DNA from: Chitinophagaceae bacterium UBA2793
GTDB lineage: Bacteria; Bacteroidota; Bacteroidia; Chitinophagales; Chitinophagaceae
DNA: 7,403 nt
Reading direction: 5' to 3'
Assembly (NCBI GenBank): GCA_002352045.1
Contig: DEHT01000019.1
Coordinates: 5,216-12,618, forward strand
The first letter of the stretch is position 1; each line of letters opens with the position of its first letter. The position numbers and the translations under genes are program-made. Positions 1 to 6,861 of the stretch are shown here, piece by piece. Below the pieces are notes generated by a model. It saw nothing but the letters and a program-made list of their open reading frames with translations, searched no databases and had not been told where the DNA came from.

Positions 1-582
1 AAATATCCTTCAACTTATGTAACACCGTTGGCCATTTATCAATCTTATCAGTTGACAAACGATGCAGAAGCTTTAGAAGCTATGTATGCAAAACTGGAAC
101 CCGCTGTTAAAGCCGGTTCTATAGCATCTTATTTAGGTAAAATAATTGCCGACAATAATAAGTTGCCCATTGGTAAACCTATTGCCGATTTTTCGCAAGC
201 CGACCCCGATGGAAAAATGATAAGCCTTTCTTCTTTTAAAGGAAAATATGTGTTGGTTGATTTTTGGGCAAGCTGGTGCGGTCCATGCAGAATGGAAAAT
301 CCCAATGTGGTAGCCACTTATCAAAAATTTAAGGATAAAAATTTTACCGTATTTGGTGTGTCGCTCGACAAAGACAAAAACAAATGGCTCGATGCAGTAA
401 AGGCAGATAATTTAACCTGGCTGCATGTAAGCGATTTAAAAGGATGGCAAAATGAAGTAGCCGCTCAATTTGGAATTACCAGCATCCCTCAAAACTTTTT
501 ATTAGATCCTCAGGGAAATGTGGTTGCCAAAAACCTTCGTGGGCCTGCTTTAGAAGAGAAGCTGGCAAGTATTTTAAAATAG
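1..582 (+). CDS. TlpA/AhpC-TSA family thioredoxin-like protein, 5' end missing
   Basis: The reading frame is already open at base 1 (KYPSTYVTPLA...), so this is the C-terminal 193 residues of a longer protein; the in-frame TTG at 28 is not a convincing start. Visible residues 1-50 are a helical stretch as found between the N-terminal domain and the thioredoxin fold in Bacteroidetes TlpA-like proteins (often DUF4369 plus AhpC/TSA, about 370 residues; the N-terminal part is inferred, not seen). The thioredoxin fold follows, with FWASWCGPCR carrying the redox pair C93 and C96, and the cis-proline in TSIPQNF at P163. The family acts in the periplasm or at the membrane as a thiol-disulfide reductase, for example in cytochrome c maturation or oxidative stress repair; the exact substrate cannot be told. 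The gene ends with TAG at 580-582 and converges on pdxJ. Family assignment is firm, specific role open. Confidence 0.93.
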   Translation, partial: KYPSTYVTPLAIYQSYQLTNDAEALEAMYAKLEPAVKAGSIASYLGKIIADNNKLPIGKPIADFSQADPDGKMISLSSFKGKYVLVDFWASWCGPCRMENPNVVATYQKFKDKNFTVFGVSLDKDKNKWLDAVKADNLTWLHVSDLKGWQNEVAAQFGITSIPQNFLLDPQGNVVAKNLRGPALEEKLASILK

Positions 583-616
583 TGGATGGAGGGTATTAAT
601 TCAAAATTCAAAATTA

Positions 617-665
617 AAAAGTCAAAAAGGAGCAAAGCTATTTTGTATTTTCTTTTTTGACTTTT
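617..665. terminator. Likely bidirectional terminator hairpin between convergent genes
   Basis: A 12-bp perfect inverted repeat, AAAAGTCAAAAA (617-628) with TTTTTGACTTTT (654-665), extends inward through G-U, G-C, A-U and G-U pairs to a stem of about 16 bp around a 17-base loop. It lies in the gap between the ends of the convergent tlpA-like gene (582) and pdxJ (722). T-rich sequence follows on the + strand, and the - strand reading is also T-rich past the stem, so it could stop transcription both ways. The stem is poor in G/C, which makes it a weak intrinsic terminator. The AT-rich 8-base tandem motif just upstream (about 599-615) could mean that the whole segment is a copy of a dispersed intergenic repeat. 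Confidence 0.5.
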
Positions 666-721
666 ACTTTTTATAACCTCGAAAAATTTGAAAGCGCTAT
701 CATTTTAAAGTGCTTACTTTT

Positions 722-1450
722 TTAGTACTTAGTTTTCAAGGCTCTTTTGTACAATTGAACCGTATTTTCCAGGCCAAGATAAATAGCATCGCATATCAAA
801 GCATGGCCTATAGAAACTTCCAGCAAACCAGGAATGTTTTGAGCAAAAAATGGAAGATTATTTAAGTCGAGGTCGTGGCCTGCATTAATGCCCAAGCCCA
901 TTTCATTGGCTTTGTGAGCTGCTGCTTTATAATTGGAAATGGCTGCGTCTTTATTTCCTTTACTAAAATTTGTTGCATAAGCTTCGGTATATAATTCAAT
1001 TCTATCAGTGCCGGTTGCTTTAGCAGCTTCCACCATTTCTACAACAGGGTCCACAAAAATTGAAACTCGTATGCCTGCATTTTTAAATACTGCAATGATA
1101 TTTTTTAAGTAAGCAGCATGTTCAATGGTATTCCAGCCATGGTTGCTGGTAATTTGTCCCAATGCATCGGGAACCAGGGTAACCTGTGTAGGTTTATTAT
1201 CTAAAACTAACTGTACAAATTTTTCTTCGGTAGGGTTGCCCTCAATATTAAATTCGGTGCTAATAATTTTTTTTAAATCAAATACATCCTGGTAACGAAT
1301 ATGTCTTTCATCAGGCCTCGGATGAACCGTAATGCCATCGGCACCAAACCGCTCAATGTCTTTTGCCGCCTGGATAATATCTGGATTGTTGTGCCCACGG
1401 GCATTGCGTAAAGTGGCCAGTTTATTGATGTTAACAGAGAGTTGGGTCAT
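722..1450 (-). CDS. pdxJ: Pyridoxine 5'-phosphate synthase PdxJ
   Basis: PdxJ condenses 1-deoxy-D-xylulose 5-phosphate with 3-amino-2-oxopropyl phosphate to give pyridoxine 5'-phosphate, the ring-closing step of the DXP-dependent vitamin B6 pathway, in the cytoplasm. At 242 residues it has the usual family length (E. coli 243). Family signatures are all present: VNINKLATLRNARG at 6-19, ITVHPRPDERHI at 40-51 with phosphate and active-site residues H43, R45 and H50, NIEGNP with the catalytic Glu E70, IELYTE with E152, NAGHDLDLNN with H192, and the phosphate-binding SIGHALI near 213-219. The ATG at 1448-1450 begins exactly where family members begin. A Bacteroidetes -7-like box lies 7 bases in front of the start, so the transcript would have almost no leader. 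The gene follows the response regulator on the same strand after 88 bases, but a functional link is not evident. The call is very secure. Confidence 0.98.
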   Translation of the reverse strand: MTQLSVNINKLATLRNARGHNNPDIIQAAKDIERFGADGITVHPRPDERHIRYQDVFDLKKIISTEFNIEGNPTEEKFVQLVLDNKPTQVTLVPDALGQITSNHGWNTIEHAAYLKNIIAVFKNAGIRVSIFVDPVVEMVEAAKATGTDRIELYTEAYATNFSKGNKDAAISNYKAAAHKANEMGLGINAGHDLDLNNLPFFAQNIPGLLEVSIGHALICDAIYLGLENTVQLYKRALKTKY

Positions 1451-1457
1451 AGTGAGG

Positions 1458-1465
1458 CAAAGATA
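1458..1465 (-). promoter_or_regulatory. Candidate Bacteroidetes -7 promoter element for pdxJ
   Basis: Read on the - strand the sequence is TATCTTTG, an exact match to the Bacteroidetes primary-sigma -7 consensus TAnnTTTG. It sits 7 bases upstream of the pdxJ ATG, so transcription would start at or next to the start codon. No TTG -33 element is found at the usual 19-23 base spacing; the nearest (in the palindrome at 1492-1507) is 27 bases away. The match is short and could be chance, but it supports pdxJ having its own promoter rather than depending on read-through from the two-component operon. Confidence 0.4.
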
Positions 1466-1491
1466 AAATATTAAATTTCATTTGAATTATC

Positions 1492-1507
1492 GCAACTGCG
1501 CATTTGC
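1492..1507. repeat. 16-bp near-perfect palindrome upstream of pdxJ
   Basis: GCAACTGCGCATTTGC is its own reverse complement except for one mismatched pair (1496/1503). It has no spacer, so it cannot fold as a normal terminator hairpin, and it is not followed by a T-run on the - strand. It lies between the end of the response regulator gene and the pdxJ -7-like box, around the place where a -33 element would be, which fits an operator for a dimeric regulator. Which protein would bind it is unknown. Confidence 0.3.
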
Positions 1508-1538
1508 CTGTAAAAGAAATTTGTATGGTTTAGTTATC

Positions 1539-2291
1539 TCAGTTTTTTAACCATTCAACCAACCTGCTTGTATTTTCTTTCACCACTTCAATTTTAAATG
1601 CAAATCCCTTTAAACGAACATAAGGTTTTTCATATTTTTCAATAAACTGTTTTACCACTAAATGCTCCCTGTTTTTTGTAATAAAATATTCCACTTTAAA
1701 TTTATTGAGCAGTTCATAACATTTATACCATTGCATGGCAACATTAACGGGTTGTGTGCTGCCTTGCAAATACAACGAACGGGTACGTGGTTTTTCGGGA
1801 TGCTGACAAATACATATCAATTTATTAAAATCTACGGCGATGGTTTGCTTATGTTCATCTTCCAGCCAGCAAATATATTTTGTTTGATTACTTGCTTTTG
1901 ATTTCTCCTCAGCCTCCAATACATAGGTTGCCAGGTTGTTTCGAAGGTTTTCCCACAATGGCTTTATTAAATATTTATCAACTTTATAATGATTGATTAT
2001 TTCCTGTGGAATTTCAGGATTGTCTTTTTGGAAACCTGTATTAAAAATTATATAAGGATGATAAGTGGTATCATTTTGGATAAACTGCAATATTTCAAAA
2101 GCACCGCCGCCATTGAGGCTCCAGTCTAAAAAAAGTAATTGTGGTTTATCCGAAGCAATTTTTTCAATGGCTTCTTTCACACCCACACAATAGCCCAGTG
2201 ATTCCCATTTGTCAAAATTTTTCATGCGCCTGATAATTCCTTCGCATACATCAGGTGCATTTTCAACTACTAAATAATATAATTTATCCAT
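1539..2291 (-). CDS. LytTR-type response regulator (receiver plus divergent LytTR DNA-binding domain)
   Basis: The protein of 250 residues has an N-terminal receiver domain (about 3-125) with phosphoacceptor D56 in LLFLDWSLNGGG, the switch threonine T85 in FNTG, and the conserved Lys-Pro K110-P111 in YLIKP. The acidic Mg-binding pair normally written DD near positions 8-10 is here E10-N11 (VVENAPD), so one acid is lost. The C-terminal part (about 138-245) follows the LytTR pattern only loosely: a strand around IAVDFNKLICICQ, then YLQGSTQPV, then EYFITKNREHLVVKQFIEKY in place of the usual FFRIHRSYLVN segment. It should bind DNA and activate or repress genes after phosphorylation by the adjacent kinase. 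Its ATG overlaps the kinase stop by 8 bases (ATGGATAA), which indicates one operon and translational coupling. Receiver call is firm; LytTR call is probable from fold pattern and partner. Confidence 0.9.
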   Translation of the reverse strand: MDKLYYLVVENAPDVCEGIIRRMKNFDKWESLGYCVGVKEAIEKIASDKPQLLFLDWSLNGGGAFEILQFIQNDTTYHPYIIFNTGFQKDNPEIPQEIINHYKVDKYLIKPLWENLRNNLATYVLEAEEKSKASNQTKYICWLEDEHKQTIAVDFNKLICICQHPEKPRTRSLYLQGSTQPVNVAMQWYKCYELLNKFKVEYFITKNREHLVVKQFIEKYEKPYVRLKGFAFKIEVVKENTSRLVEWLKN

Positions 2292-5200
2292 TGCCGTAGG
2301 TTAATTGTTTAGGTATTGTAATAGTTACAGCCGTGCCATATCTTTCACTGCTATTCGAATAAATTTCATCCTGGTATGTAATGCTTATTTTATTGGTATT
2401 ACTTGCATTAATGATGCTGATAATTTCATTTTGATTTTTGGTACCGGTACCATGCTTAGTATAATTGCTTAGTATAGCCGATTTTTTTCGGCCTACACCA
2501 TTATCGGTAATATTAACCGTAATAAAATTTTCATTTTCAGCAATGGTAATGTATAATTTCCACGGCGCACCTTCTCTGTTGCTTAAGCCATGTAATAGTG
2601 CATTTTCAACTGGTATCTGTAATATACCCAGGGGTACTTGTATGTTTTTTACACAATCAATAACTGTGCTTTCGGGCAGCTTTGTTTCTAATTCTTTCAA
2701 ATACATCATACGGTGTATGTGAATAATATTAATAACCAGGCGCCATTCGTTTTCAAAAGAATGCAATATTTTTTGCTGACGAGAATGGTTAAAAATAAGA
2801 TTTACACTTTCGCCCAACCTGCTTAATACACTTTCAGCTTCGGGCTTGTCGTCCATTTGTGCACCAATGGTATTTAAAGCATTTAATATAAAATGAGGCC
2901 TAAATTGATTGCTTAATCCTATCAATTGCAGGTTGGCCATTTTCTTTTCTTGCTCACTTTTAAACGAGTGTAATTCGGCTTCCTGGGTTTTGACTTTTTG
3001 TTCGGCCAGTTGTCTTTTTCTTTTTAGGTTTATAAAATAAAAAATGCTACCCAATACGATGCCGCTTAGTATAAGCCAGAACCACCATTGTTGCCAAAGA
3101 AATTTTTGAATATATATTTTATAAACATATCGGGTAGTGCTGCCATCGGCTTCAAATATTTCTAATATAAATTGATACTGACCACTACTAATATTTTTTA
3201 TGGAATAAATACTTTGTAAAGCAGGCTCGGGCAATAAAACTTCTTCGCCTTCTTTTATTAAAGCTGCACGGCTGTACCGTGGCATATTATCGGGGCTTAG
3301 GTAGCGTACCTGTATGTCGAAAGAATTGTTGCCCGGTTTAAATAAATTGTTTTTATTAAGTAGCAATACCAATTGTTTATTGCTCCATTCTGCCCTTGTT
3401 GTAACCGCCACTTTATACTGCGGCAAGCTCAGCCACTTCTTAATATCCCATTGGTACAACATATCGCTGGTGCTAAACCAAACCGTACTATCGGTTACAG
3501 ATGTGAAAGAAGTGTTTTGTTCTGTAAAAGAAGTAAATGCCGCTTCCTGCGGATTTAAATAACGGAGTATGATTTTATTTTTTTGATAAAAGGAATCTAA
3601 GTTAAGCAGCATCATTTTATCGTAACCACTAATTACCAGCCAGCTTTTGTAAATAGTTAGTGCGGTAAGGGCTTTGGTATTGCCAAGTAATGGGTGATTT
3701 ATTTTTTTACAACTCAATGGAGAGGGTTCTTGACTATAATCTTTATAATACCAAAGTCCATTGGTGCCGCTGCCCATCCATACGGTTCCCATAGCATCGG
3801 TAACAGAAGCGTATGCGCCAAAGGCAATTTCATTTTTTTCGGTAAGCCAGGTTTTTGCGCTATTTTTTTTGGGGTCATAAACCATCACCCCTCTTTTGGA
3901 ATGGCCACACCAAATACGGCCAACTGTATCTTCGGTAATGGTAAGAATGTTTAAAAGTTTGGCGCCTCTGCTGCTGTCTATCTTATCCCATAATGGCGCA
4001 TCGTTTTCTAACTGTGCAGTGGGTGTACGCCACAAGCCCTTGTGGCCGCCGGTGCCAATGTAAAAATAATTGCTGTCTTTTGATATGTAAGTAAAAAATC
4101 CATACATACCTTTTGTAAGCCTGCTAATTTTTTCGTTTCTATTAATGCGATATAAACCGGGATTAAAGCCTTCTACCAGCAAGTACATATTTTTTTTAAA
4201 TGCAGAACCACCATTGGTAATTTTTTCTTCAATGCTTGCTAATGGTCTTACACCCTTCTGGCTAATAATGGAAATGCCCTTGTTGTAACTGCCGGCCCAA
4301 ATATCACCTTCCTCATCTTGCCTAAGGGAAAAAATACCATTGCTATTGCTATTATTAAACAGGGTAGGATATTTTTTTATAGTATTAAAAATGCGCATGG
4401 GTTTGTTGCCTGTACTTGCATACAAGGAGCCATAGTGGTTTTCAAAATCAAGGAGATTTGTATGATCCTCAGATATAATAAACAAATTACGATTGGCGGG
4501 CTGAGTAAGATTAATAATTTGCCTGTACCCATCTTCCATTTTTATTAACCCATAAGGATATATTTCGGCATTGCCATAGGGAATAATATATTCGTTGCCT
4601 CGGTTGTGAACAGTTTTTATAATTTGGCCATTGGTAATAACCAGCACAGCATTGTCTTTATCTGTACGCTGTACTTTAAAATTTAATTCATCGGTAAATT
4701 CTCGAATAAGTGTATTACCCAATGCATAAGTTGCTACTTTTTTAAAAGTAAAGTTGGAAGGCAATATCTTGTACAAAAACAACGAATCGGCTGTAGTAGC
4801 AGACAAGTAAAAAGCTTTACCGGAAAAATAAGTAGCTCCGTCAAATTTTAGTTTTAAATCATCCGCTAGTGGTTTTTTTACAAATTCCTTACCCAAAAAA
4901 ACATAAGTTTCGGCGAACCCATCCATATTATTAATGTAAACCAACGAGCCATTTATTTCGGCATAAAGCATAAACTCTTTGGGTAAGCGAACAATACGGT
5001 GTACGGTATCGTTACGAAGCACCACAATTTTTTTAGAATCGTAATACCAGGCTTCATTTTTATTAACCTCATAAAAATATCCGGCTAAAACTCCCTCGTT
5101 CGAAATGGAGGGTAGGGGAATACGGTAGTTATTGCCATGAATGACCAAATGGCCATCGTAGGTTTTTGTATATACTTTGCCCGATGGGGCATGGTAAATG

Positions 5201-5340
5201 GTTGCATAATTAAAATCTGTATAGCCATCCTTATCGGTAAAAGTGTAGCTGTTGGCTACAGCAGCCGGTGGGGTAAAAGGCTGCTGCGCTTTGCTATAAC
5301 TGAAGTATAGAATAAAAAAAATAACTGATAAGAATTTCAC
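2284..5340 (-). CDS. LytS-type sensor histidine kinase with periplasmic beta-propeller and Y_Y_Y domain
   Basis: Membrane sensor kinase expected to phosphorylate the adjacent LytTR regulator. I place the start at the GTG at 5338-5340, giving 1018 residues, because it yields a classic signal peptide (MKFLSVIFFILYFSYSKA, cleavage before Q19); an in-frame TTG at 5359-5361 would add seven residues. No ATG is available between the upstream stop and the signal peptide. Residues 19 to about 665 form the sensor region with two-component propeller repeats, clearest around W348 (RQDEEGDIWAGS), W477 (EDTVGRIWCGH) and W521 (GTVWMGSGTNGLW). A degenerate Y_Y_Y domain covers about 674-745. FLWQQWWFW leads into one membrane helix (about 752-772), then a charged coiled linker. 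The His_kinase domain has H816 in FRPHFILNALN; the HATPase has N913 (VENALLHG), D946-NGVG and GTGTKN near 964-969. This resembles HTCS sensors, but the regulator is a separate protein and no polysaccharide-utilization genes are in view, so the ligand is unknown. Confidence 0.93.
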   Translation of the reverse strand: MKFLSVIFFILYFSYSKAQQPFTPPAAVANSYTFTDKDGYTDFNYATIYHAPSGKVYTKTYDGHLVIHGNNYRIPLPSISNEGVLAGYFYEVNKNEAWYYDSKKIVVLRNDTVHRIVRLPKEFMLYAEINGSLVYINNMDGFAETYVFLGKEFVKKPLADDLKLKFDGATYFSGKAFYLSATTADSLFLYKILPSNFTFKKVATYALGNTLIREFTDELNFKVQRTDKDNAVLVITNGQIIKTVHNRGNEYIIPYGNAEIYPYGLIKMEDGYRQIINLTQPANRNLFIISEDHTNLLDFENHYGSLYASTGNKPMRIFNTIKKYPTLFNNSNSNGIFSLRQDEEGDIWAGSYNKGISIISQKGVRPLASIEEKITNGGSAFKKNMYLLVEGFNPGLYRINRNEKISRLTKGMYGFFTYISKDSNYFYIGTGGHKGLWRTPTAQLENDAPLWDKIDSSRGAKLLNILTITEDTVGRIWCGHSKRGVMVYDPKKNSAKTWLTEKNEIAFGAYASVTDAMGTVWMGSGTNGLWYYKDYSQEPSPLSCKKINHPLLGNTKALTALTIYKSWLVISGYDKMMLLNLDSFYQKNKIILRYLNPQEAAFTSFTEQNTSFTSVTDSTVWFSTSDMLYQWDIKKWLSLPQYKVAVTTRAEWSNKQLVLLLNKNNLFKPGNNSFDIQVRYLSPDNMPRYSRAALIKEGEEVLLPEPALQSIYSIKNISSGQYQFILEIFEADGSTTRYVYKIYIQKFLWQQWWFWLILSGIVLGSIFYFINLKRKRQLAEQKVKTQEAELHSFKSEQEKKMANLQLIGLSNQFRPHFILNALNTIGAQMDDKPEAESVLSRLGESVNLIFNHSRQQKILHSFENEWRLVINIIHIHRMMYLKELETKLPESTVIDCVKNIQVPLGILQIPVENALLHGLSNREGAPWKLYITIAENENFITVNITDNGVGRKKSAILSNYTKHGTGTKNQNEIISIINASNTNKISITYQDEIYSNSSERYGTAVTITIPKQLTYGNG

Positions 5341-5429
5341 TTTGTAAATATAAAACAGCAAAATGGTGGGTAGTTACGGTTTGGTGTATGTTTTTGGGGG
5401 TTTGATGTAGGATTAAATTTAATAATGCA

Positions 5430-6587
5430 TTACTCATGTAAGTTTTGCCAACCGGTTATACTTAGATTTTTGCTTCTTTTTTGAGATTCTTCTCCACCAA
5501 AGTAAACACATTTTTTCAGAGGTTTCCCTAAAAGGATTTCAAAATAAAGCAGTGTTTTCCAAAATGAGGGATTAATGGTTTCGGCCGATTTTATTTCGGC
5601 AATTGAAATTGTTTTGTGGTTATCGGTAATTAGGTCAACCTCATTACCTGTTTTATCTCTCCAATAATAAAAATCATGGGTATGCCCGGTATTTTCTTTT
5701 TGCTTTATTTTTTCGCAGATGATAAAGTTTTCAAAAACCGGCCCTTTATACATACTGCCTGCCAACTCTTTGCCATTTGAAATATGTAGCAGATAACAAA
5801 GCAAGCCCGTATCGTAAAAATACAATTTAGAAGATTTTGAAATTTGTTTATTAAAATTTTTAAAATAAGGTTTCAACTGAAATACCACGAAACTGCTTTC
5901 TAAAATACCAAGCCAGCTTTGGGCTGTTTTGTTATCTATACCACAATCGTTGGCTAATGAATTTATATTTAATATTTGTGCAGCCCTTCCTGCACATAAA
6001 TAAATAAATTTTGTAAACAATGAAAGGTTCGCAATGTTCTTTAGTTGCCTTACATCTCTTTCAATATAAGTTTTGCTATAGGCATTGTACCAAACATCCG
6101 GCTTTATTTTCTTTACTATAATTTCCGGATAAAAACCCCTGACAACATTCTCGGGCCATCGGGTTTTAAGAAGCTTGTTGGCACTTAATTCTGCTATTGA
6201 AAAAGGAAGCAAGGTTAAGTATCCAATGCGCCCTGCCAGCGACTGGGTAATATTTTGCTGTATTAAAAAATTATTACTACCAGTTAATATAAACAGGCCG
6301 GGATTTTTTGTTTCGTCTAAAAGTTGCTGTAGGTAAGAAAATAATTGTGGCATCCGCTGTGCTTCGTCTATTACGGCGCCTTTAGGATATTGTGCCAAAA
6401 AGCCCACCGGGTCTGTTTGGGCAAATTGTAAGGTAGTGGGGTTTTCAAGCGAAACGTAAGGCTTTTTAGGAAACGCCATTTTACACAAGGTAGTTTTGCC
6501 ACTTTGCCTGGGGCCAATTACGGCTACTGCTCTAAAAGTACGGGCCAGATACTTCAGCCTTTTTTCGGCCTGCCGGGTTACCACCAT
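5430..6587 (-). CDS. AAA_14/DUF4143 ATP-binding protein with PD-(D/E)XK-like C-terminus
   Basis: A complete 385-residue member of the AAA_14 plus DUF4143 family, at the usual family length. The N-terminal ATPase shows Walker A GPRQSGKT (25-32), Walker B AVIDEAQ (D74, E75), a sensor segment ILTGSNNF (100-107), then SLAGRIGYLTLLPFSIAEL (116-134) and YIERDVR (174-180). The middle (about 190-240) resembles a winged helix. The C-terminal part has FENFI (E286) and TGNEVDLIT followed by IAEIKS, giving D318, E331 and K333 in a PD-(D/E)XK nuclease-like order. The biological role of this widespread family is not settled; proteins of this kind are scattered in accessory regions of Bacteroidetes and archaea. 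The ATG at 6585-6587 matches the usual family N-terminus and follows a 15-bp inverted repeat that contains a promoter-like box, suggesting self-regulation. The next gene on the strand, the sensor kinase, is about 90 bases downstream and appears unrelated. Confidence 0.93.
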   Translation of the reverse strand: MVVTRQAEKRLKYLARTFRAVAVIGPRQSGKTTLCKMAFPKKPYVSLENPTTLQFAQTDPVGFLAQYPKGAVIDEAQRMPQLFSYLQQLLDETKNPGLFILTGSNNFLIQQNITQSLAGRIGYLTLLPFSIAELSANKLLKTRWPENVVRGFYPEIIVKKIKPDVWYNAYSKTYIERDVRQLKNIANLSLFTKFIYLCAGRAAQILNINSLANDCGIDNKTAQSWLGILESSFVVFQLKPYFKNFNKQISKSSKLYFYDTGLLCYLLHISNGKELAGSMYKGPVFENFIICEKIKQKENTGHTHDFYYWRDKTGNEVDLITDNHKTISIAEIKSAETINPSFWKTLLYFEILLGKPLKKCVYFGGEESQKRSKNLSITGWQNLHE

Positions 6588-6589
6588 AG

Positions 6590-6626
6590 TTGTCTAAATT
6601 TGGAATACGAATCCAAATTTAGACAA
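6590..6626. promoter_or_regulatory. Perfect 15-bp inverted repeat (candidate operator) at the ATPase promoter
   Basis: TTGTCTAAATTTGGA (6590-6604) and TCCAAATTTAGACAA (6612-6626) are exact reverse complements separated by 7 bases. The first arm ends only 2 bases from the ATPase start codon. Each arm contains TAAATTTG, an exact match to the Bacteroidetes -7 consensus TAnnTTTG; the copy usable for the ATPase is at 6614-6621 on the - strand, placing the transcription start inside the repeat. A protein bound here would block the promoter. As RNA the repeat would also fold into a strong hairpin over the ribosome entry region if transcription starts further upstream. No TTG -33 element is visible at the usual distance. 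Operator function is inferred. Confidence 0.6.
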
Positions 6627-6861
6627 ATTTTGTTTGAATTGTGCATGCTATTTTGCTGCACGGTAAACATTTATTAAAGTTAAAATACTTGAAATATTAC
6701 CTGGTGGCTTAATTGTAGGCCGCTTTGCATTTTTTTGCCGGCAGTACTAAAGTATTTTATTTAGAAAGGGTTTCTAAATAAGCAAGTTGTAGTTTTTACT
6801 GTTTCGTTTAAGTTTTTAACTGCTTGCTGCAAGGTTTACAAAAAGGCCCATTAAAGAATAA
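6627..6861. other. Noncoding gap between the AbiEii-like gene and the ATPase
   Basis: Apart from the two inverted repeats, I see no gene here. The stretch is A/T-rich with poly-T and poly-A runs. It holds an imperfect direct repeat (6653-6668 and 6824-6839, 13 of 16 bases identical, both beginning TTGCTGCA) and two similar AGTTTTTA(A)CTG stretches near 6791-6821. No integrase site, tRNA or recognizable protein remnant was found by eye. Confidence 0.4.
6757..6781. repeat. Hairpin with 11-bp perfect arms and GGG loop
   Basis: TTATTTAGAAA (6757-6767) and TTTCTAAATAA (6771-6781) are exact reverse complements around a 3-base spacer. The element lies 81 bases past the stop of the AbiEii-like gene on the same strand. 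The stem is almost all A/T and no U-run follows directly on the - strand, so it is at best a weak terminator; an operator or a small mobile-element remnant are alternatives. Confidence 0.4.

Noticed and set aside
129..324. Two overlapping - strand open frames inside the thioredoxin-like gene
   Set aside because: They lie opposite the CGPC-encoding region and only reflect its codon composition.
1662..1901. A 79-codon + strand open frame opposite the response regulator
   Set aside because: Antisense to a confirmed coding region with no family resemblance or promoter.
2465..4548. Several + strand open frames of 60-90 codons opposite the sensor kinase
   Set aside because: They are antisense to a long, well-supported gene, have no recognizable domains, and read as low-complexity shadows.
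5344..5351. TATATTTA on the - strand as a -7 promoter box for the sensor kinase
   Set aside because: Lacks the final G of the consensus and has no TTG at a suitable distance, so it is not annotated.
5412..5432. Short palindromes ATTAAATTTAAT and TAATGCATTA at the end of the ATPase gene
   Set aside because: Short and mostly A/T in a low-GC genome, so expected by chance; no loop and U-run to make a terminator.
6731..6742. Poly-T plus GCCGGC near 6731-6742 as an intrinsic terminator
   Set aside because: GCCGGC has no loop and the T-run lies on the wrong side for the - strand gene; no + strand gene ends here.
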